Under the pieces are notes generated by a model that had not been told where the DNA came from, ran no database searches, and worked only from the letters and a program-made list of their open reading frames with translations. Below, piece after piece: positions 6,193-9,617 of a stretch of 9,617 nucleotides of DNA. Position 1 is the stretch's first letter. Every line of letters starts with the position of its first letter. Where the stretch lies: assembly GCA_021810985.1 (NCBI GenBank), contig JAJZQA010000067.1, positions 1 through 9,617 of the forward strand, given 5' to 3'. The position numbers were made by a program, and so were the translations under genes. This DNA comes from Deltaproteobacteria bacterium. GTDB taxonomy: Bacteria > Desulfobacterota > Desulfuromonadia > Geobacterales > Geobacteraceae.

Positions 6193-6842
6193 AAAGGACC
6201 CGGCCAAAAAAACACTTTTATGCACGAACGGTATTGCTGATAGCATTTCTTGCCGCGGCGGTCATGCTTGGATCAATGATGCTGCACAAATACCTGGCAC
6301 GACACCAGACTCCCCAGGGCCCGGTACTGCCGAAGCCGGCCGGAACCGTTCCCGTCACGCTCTTTTTCTCAGCCACCGACGGCAGCGGGTTCATCCGGGA
6401 AGCCCGTGAAATCGAAGGATCCTGCAGCACTGACATCTCCCCCTGCATCCGGGCCATCCTGGAGGAACTTGCCAATGGACCCCTTGGTGACCTGGCAGCG
6501 ACCATTCCCCAGAACAGTTCTTTCCGATCGGTTCAAATCCACGGTGATACCGCGGTAATTGACCTTGGCGCCCCCCTCGTGGAGGGACTGCCGAATGGCA
6601 GTTCCGCGGAAATGACCGCAGTGTATTCGATGGTCAACACGGTAACATTCAACTTCCCGGCAATCAAAAAAGTCCAGTTTCTCGTCGAAGGCCGGAACGT
6701 CGCCACGCTGGCTGGCCACCTCCAGTTGGACAAACCGCTGGAACCGGACTTTCACCTGGAAAAAGACCAGGATACCAGCTCAATCGATGGATCTCCCGCG
6801 AGCCGGGCAGCCATTACCGCACCCGGAGGAACAGACAAATGA
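6189..6842 (+). CDS. Membrane-anchored GerMN-domain protein
   Basis: A 217-residue protein with a basic N-terminus (KRTRPKKHFYAR), a single membrane helix at about 13-33, a proline-rich linker (41-54) and one GerMN domain at about 55-180. The domain shows VTLFFSATDGSGFIREAREI, a helix with ILEELANGP and then IPQNSSFRSVQIHGDTAVIDL and AVYSMVNTVTFNFPAIKKVQFLVEG (seen in parts, 59-168). GerMN is known from GerM of Bacillus and from LpqB-type lipoproteins, and is found in many non-sporulating bacteria as an extracytoplasmic domain thought to bind cell-wall-related ligands. C79 and C86 could form a disulfide. The tail from about 190 is low-complexity. I chose ATG 6189 because it overlaps the murI stop and has GAAGGA upstream; an in-frame ATG at 6177 would sit directly on that purine tract. 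Position after murI fits a cell-envelope role, which is inference. Confidence 0.87.
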   Translation: MKRTRPKKHFYARTVLLIAFLAAAVMLGSMMLHKYLARHQTPQGPVLPKPAGTVPVTLFFSATDGSGFIREAREIEGSCSTDISPCIRAILEELANGPLGDLAATIPQNSSFRSVQIHGDTAVIDLGAPLVEGLPNGSSAEMTAVYSMVNTVTFNFPAIKKVQFLVEGRNVATLAGHLQLDKPLEPDFHLEKDQDTSSIDGSPASRAAITAPGGTDK

Positions 6843-9262
6843 AAGCCCCATTTTTGGAAGTCATCAGGGAAAGGATTCTCGTACTGGACGGCGCAATGGG
6901 AACCATGCTCCAGGAACGGGGCCTCAAACCGGGGCAATCCCCGGAAGAACTGAATCTCACACTGCCCGAGGTTGTTGCCGGAGTACATCGTGCCTACGCT
7001 GACGCCGGGGCTGACATTATCGTCACAAACACCTTTGGCGGCAACCGAGAAAAACTTTCTCACTATGGCCTGGAAGGTCGCCTCCGGGAAATAAACCGGG
7101 CCGGCGTCACAATTGCACGGAATGTTGCCGGTGGCTCCGCCTACGTCGCTGCCTCAATTGGACCGACCGGAAAATTTGTCGAGCCGGTCGGCGATCTTTC
7201 CTTTGATGCCATGGCAGCCATTTTCCGGGAACAGGCCGAAAGTCTGATCGAGGCCGGCGCGGATCTCATTACCCTTGAGACCTTTCTCGACATCAAGGAA
7301 ATCCGGGCCGCCGTCATCGCTATCAGAGAGATATCCGCCACCATTCCCATCATTGCCATGCTGACTTTTGACGATATGGGAAGAAGTGTTCTCGGAACGC
7401 CCCCCGAAGCGGCGGCCATCACCCTTGATGCGGTGGGCGCCGACATTATCGGCTCCAACTGCGGACTTGGCGTTGAGGGAATTTACGAGATTCTCCGTTC
7501 CATGCGGCGCGTAACTGAACGTCCCCTTATTTCCCAGGCAAATGCCGGACTACCGATCCTCAAGGACGGAAAGACCATCTTCCCCGGAACACCGGAAGAA
7601 ATGACGGCCTATCACGACCGCCTGCTGGAACTGGGCGTCAGGATTATCGGCGGCTGTTGCGGCACAACTCCGGAACATATCCGCGCCATACGTGACGCAC
7701 TCAAAGGCAAAGAGCGGCCCTTTTCCAAGGCCCCCGCGGAGCAGGGCGTAACCTGGCTATCCAGTCGCTCCGGGATTGTCGCGATCGGCGGCAACCACCC
7801 GGCCGCCATTATCGGCGAACGTATCAATCCGACCGGAAAAAAAGCTTTTGCCGCCGAATTGCGGGAAGGCAAAATCAGCTATATTCGCCGTGAAGCCGCC
7901 GAACAGACGGCTGCCGGGGCAACACTGCTCGACGTCAATGTCGGTACCCCGGGAATTGACGAGCCGGCCACCATGGAGCAGGCGGTATTCTGCGTCTCCG
8001 GCGCGGTTACCGTTCCATTGGTGCTGGATTCATCCAATCCGGAAGCGCTGGAAAGAGGGCTCAAGGCCGTTGACGGCAAACCGTTGATCAACTCGGTAAC
8101 GGGAGAAGAAAAGAGCCTCCAGCGCGTATTGCCCCTGGTCAAGAAATACGGCGCGGCGATTATCGGCCTGGCCCTGGACGAGAATGGCATTCCGGAAACC
8201 GCGGACGGGAGAACAGCCGTTGCGGCCAAGATTCTCGACGCAGCAGGGAAACTCGGCTTACCCCGGCAGGATCTCGTCATCGACTGCCTCACCCTCACGG
8301 TCAGTGCCGAACAGAAGCAGGCAGTCGAGACCCTGGCCGCCATTCGACAGGTCAAGGACAGCCTGTCCCTGAACACGGTACTTGGGGTAAGCAACATTTC
8401 CTTCGGTCTCCCTTCGCGCCCCCTCATTTCCTCTACTTTTTTCGCCATGGCCCTGCAGGCCGGCCTTGATGCCGCGATCATCAATCCCAAGGAACAGGCG
8501 ATGATGGATGTCTGGCGGGCAGCCATGGTCCTGCTGCGGAAAGATCCCCGGGCAGCAAGCTATATCGAGGCCTACCGCGACAAGCAGACCACCGATGCCC
8601 TCGCGGCAAAAGCTCCTTCCGTGCCACTCGATATCCGGGGTCTCCTGTCCCGCGCCATTATCGATGGCAACAAAGAAGGTATTCGTGAGCTCGTAGAGCA
8701 GGCGCTGGGTGAAGGACTCACCCCGCTGCAAGTAAGCAACGAAGGCTTGCTACCGGGACTGGAAGAGGTGGGACGCCGCTTTGCAAAAAACCAGGTTTTC
8801 CTTCCCCAGGTTATGCTTTCCGCGGAAACAATGCAGACCGCCTTCGCTCGTCTCAAAGAAGAAATGAACCAGGGCTCCTTTGCCACCGCGGGAAGGATTC
8901 TCATGGCTACCGTTGAAGGGGACATCCACGACATCGGCAAAAACATCGTCTGTACCCTCCTGGAGAATCACGGATTTGAAGTTATTGACCTGGGAAAAAA
9001 CGTGCCCGCGGCACGGATTATCCAGGAGGCACGGGAGCAAAAAGTCGACGCGGTCGGCCTCTCCGCCCTCATGACCACAACCATGGCTGAAATGGAAAAC
9101 GTAATCCGCAAACTCCACGAAGAGGGCGTAAAGACCTTCACCATGGTGGGCGGAGCCGTAGTAACCGAGGACTACGCCAAGGAGATCGGCGCCGACCTGT
9201 ACGCCCGGGACGCCATGGAGGCAGTTGCCAGAGTTAAGGAACTTCTCGAAAAGACAACCTAA
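6839..9262 (+). CDS. metH: Cobalamin-dependent methionine synthase, short form without activation domain
   Basis: Transfers a methyl group from methyltetrahydrofolate to homocysteine through enzyme-bound cobalamin in the cytoplasm. The 807 residues hold three of the four MetH modules in order. Homocysteine-binding barrel (about 1-290): DGAMGTML (17-24) and zinc ligands C208 (GSNCGLG) and C273/C274 (GGCCGTTP). Pterin-binding barrel (about 315-570): IGERINPTGKK (325-335), LDVNVGTPGIDE (364-375), DSSNP (397-401), GVSNISFGLP (516-525). Cobalamin module: cap helices (about 595-680), then EGDIHDIGKNIV (693-704) with cobalt-ligating H697, and VGLSALMTTTM (739-749). It ends after the Rossmann part (GGAVVTEDYA); the C-terminal AdoMet-binding reactivation domain of the 1227-residue E. 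coli enzyme is absent, with a normal stop rather than a frameshift. ATG 6839 overlaps the preceding stop (ATGA), so it is coupled to the GerMN gene. Confidence 0.96.
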   Translation: MKAPFLEVIRERILVLDGAMGTMLQERGLKPGQSPEELNLTLPEVVAGVHRAYADAGADIIVTNTFGGNREKLSHYGLEGRLREINRAGVTIARNVAGGSAYVAASIGPTGKFVEPVGDLSFDAMAAIFREQAESLIEAGADLITLETFLDIKEIRAAVIAIREISATIPIIAMLTFDDMGRSVLGTPPEAAAITLDAVGADIIGSNCGLGVEGIYEILRSMRRVTERPLISQANAGLPILKDGKTIFPGTPEEMTAYHDRLLELGVRIIGGCCGTTPEHIRAIRDALKGKERPFSKAPAEQGVTWLSSRSGIVAIGGNHPAAIIGERINPTGKKAFAAELREGKISYIRREAAEQTAAGATLLDVNVGTPGIDEPATMEQAVFCVSGAVTVPLVLDSSNPEALERGLKAVDGKPLINSVTGEEKSLQRVLPLVKKYGAAIIGLALDENGIPETADGRTAVAAKILDAAGKLGLPRQDLVIDCLTLTVSAEQKQAVETLAAIRQVKDSLSLNTVLGVSNISFGLPSRPLISSTFFAMALQAGLDAAIINPKEQAMMDVWRAAMVLLRKDPRAASYIEAYRDKQTTDALAAKAPSVPLDIRGLLSRAIIDGNKEGIRELVEQALGEGLTPLQVSNEGLLPGLEEVGRRFAKNQVFLPQVMLSAETMQTAFARLKEEMNQGSFATAGRILMATVEGDIHDIGKNIVCTLLENHGFEVIDLGKNVPAARIIQEAREQKVDAVGLSALMTTTMAEMENVIRKLHEEGVKTFTMVGGAVVTEDYAKEIGADLYARDAMEAVARVKELLEKTT

Positions 9263-9291
9263 TGAGTTGATTTTTCAGTTTTTTCTTTCTT

Positions 9292-9320
9292 GCATGATTT
9301 TTTTCAGCATGCTATTTTTT
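9292..9320 (+). terminator. Possible weak terminator after metH
   Basis: Thirty bases after the metH stop, GCATG (9292-9296) can pair with CATGC (9308-9312) around an 11-base T-rich loop, followed by TATTTTTT. The stem has only 5 pairs, so termination would be weak; a T-rich stretch (9268-9307) surrounds it. It is the best terminator-like element between metH and the next gene. Confidence 0.35.
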
Positions 9321-9366
9321 CCGGCAGCAGCGGATTCTCAGCGGTTGCATTACACGTTTGCCGGAA
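9319..9366 (+). repeat. Inverted repeat in leader of the final gene
   Basis: TTCCGGCA (9319-9326) and TGCCGGAA (9359-9366) are perfect 8-base complements around a 32-base interval, ending 21 bases before the ATG at 9388. The interval holds a direct repeat CAGCGG (9328-9333 and 9339-9344). It could be a leader RNA hairpin or a split operator; I see no match to a riboswitch class I know. Confidence 0.45.
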
Positions 9367-9387
9367 TCGTCAGGAATACGGACAACC

Positions 9388-9617
9388 ATGGTACCTGGGT
9401 ATAATCACAATATTTTTTATAAAGGTGTTGCCTTCCACATCCAGACAGAAGACAGCGGTATCCGGAATCCCCTGATCACGACCCTGCTGTATCGCGGAGG
9501 AAGCATCATCGCCTCCAAGAAAACTGATTATTCCGACATAATCACGGCGGATATGCTCGAAAAGGTTGTCGAAGACCTGATGAAAGAGCAGCACAAGGAA
9601 ATACTCCGATGGCTGAA
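9388..9617 (+). CDS. Conserved protein of unknown function (5' part only)
   Basis: The first 76 codons of a gene running off the right edge. It starts MVPGYNHNIFYKGVAF, then HIQTEDSG, a short strand pair (LITTLLYRGGSIIASKKTD) and a helix with ADMLEKVVEDLMKEQHKEILRWL (described in parts). The regular strand/helix pattern, conserved-looking HIQTEDSG and absence of stops against a shadow-filled background support a real gene. From memory it resembles small proteins of Geobacter and myxobacteria with N-termini of the MVPGxNHN type; their function is unknown to me. There is no signal peptide or membrane segment in the visible part. Start ATG 9388 has only a weak binding site (CGGA, 5 bases upstream, or AGGA 12 bases upstream). 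Whether it belongs to the metH operon is unclear because of the 125-base gap. Confidence 0.8.
   Translation, partial: MVPGYNHNIFYKGVAFHIQTEDSGIRNPLITTLLYRGGSIIASKKTDYSDIITADMLEKVVEDLMKEQHKEILRWL

Overview
The window looks like a chromosomal segment of an anaerobic member of the Desulfobacterota/Deltaproteobacteria, most likely the Desulfuromonadales (Geobacter, Desulfuromonas and Pelobacter relatives). The basis is protein content rather than any direct marker: a membrane-anchored dihaem c-type cytochrome, a 2-hydroxyacyl-CoA dehydratase/activase-type iron-sulfur pair, a methionine synthase without a reactivation domain, and a 3'-terminal protein starting MVPGYNHN that resembles a family I associate with this group. 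No tRNA, rRNA, CRISPR array, insertion sequence or phage module was seen; this appears to be ordinary core genome with some poorly characterised genes.

The layout is two divergent gene clusters separated by a 266-base intergenic region (5105-5370). The leftward cluster (minus strand, 5104 down to 1) contains, in transcription order: a small three-helix membrane protein; a single-subunit 2-hydroxyacyl-CoA dehydratase-like protein (YjiM/HgdB type); its ATPase activator (YjiL/HgdC type); a 79-base gap with a clear stem-loop; a membrane-anchored dihaem cytochrome; a HExxH putative metallopeptidase; and the helicase gene recG, which runs off the left edge. Within it the dehydratase/activase pair and the cytochrome/peptidase pair each overlap by 4 bases, and the membrane protein and dehydratase genes are 6 bases apart.

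The rightward cluster (plus strand, 5371 to 9262) is murI (glutamate racemase), a membrane-anchored GerMN-domain protein and a cobalamin-dependent methionine synthase. Both junctions are ATGA overlaps, so the three are probably one translationally coupled operon. A weak possible terminator follows, then a 5' leader with an inverted repeat, then the first 76 codons of a conserved protein of unknown function that runs off the right edge.

The most notable observations are: (1) recG encodes an extra N-terminal domain that looks like an AbrB/SpoVT/MazE swapped-hairpin DNA-binding module, in frame with a normal RecG helicase; (2) the dehydratase-like protein has only three cysteines and no second subunit beside it, while sitting with an activase, a small membrane protein and perhaps a membrane cytochrome, suggesting an uncharacterised ATP-driven low-potential electron-transfer system; (3) a perfect 10-base inverted repeat overlaps a TTGACA promoter-like element between the clusters. 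All family assignments are from reading motifs by eye; no database search was possible.
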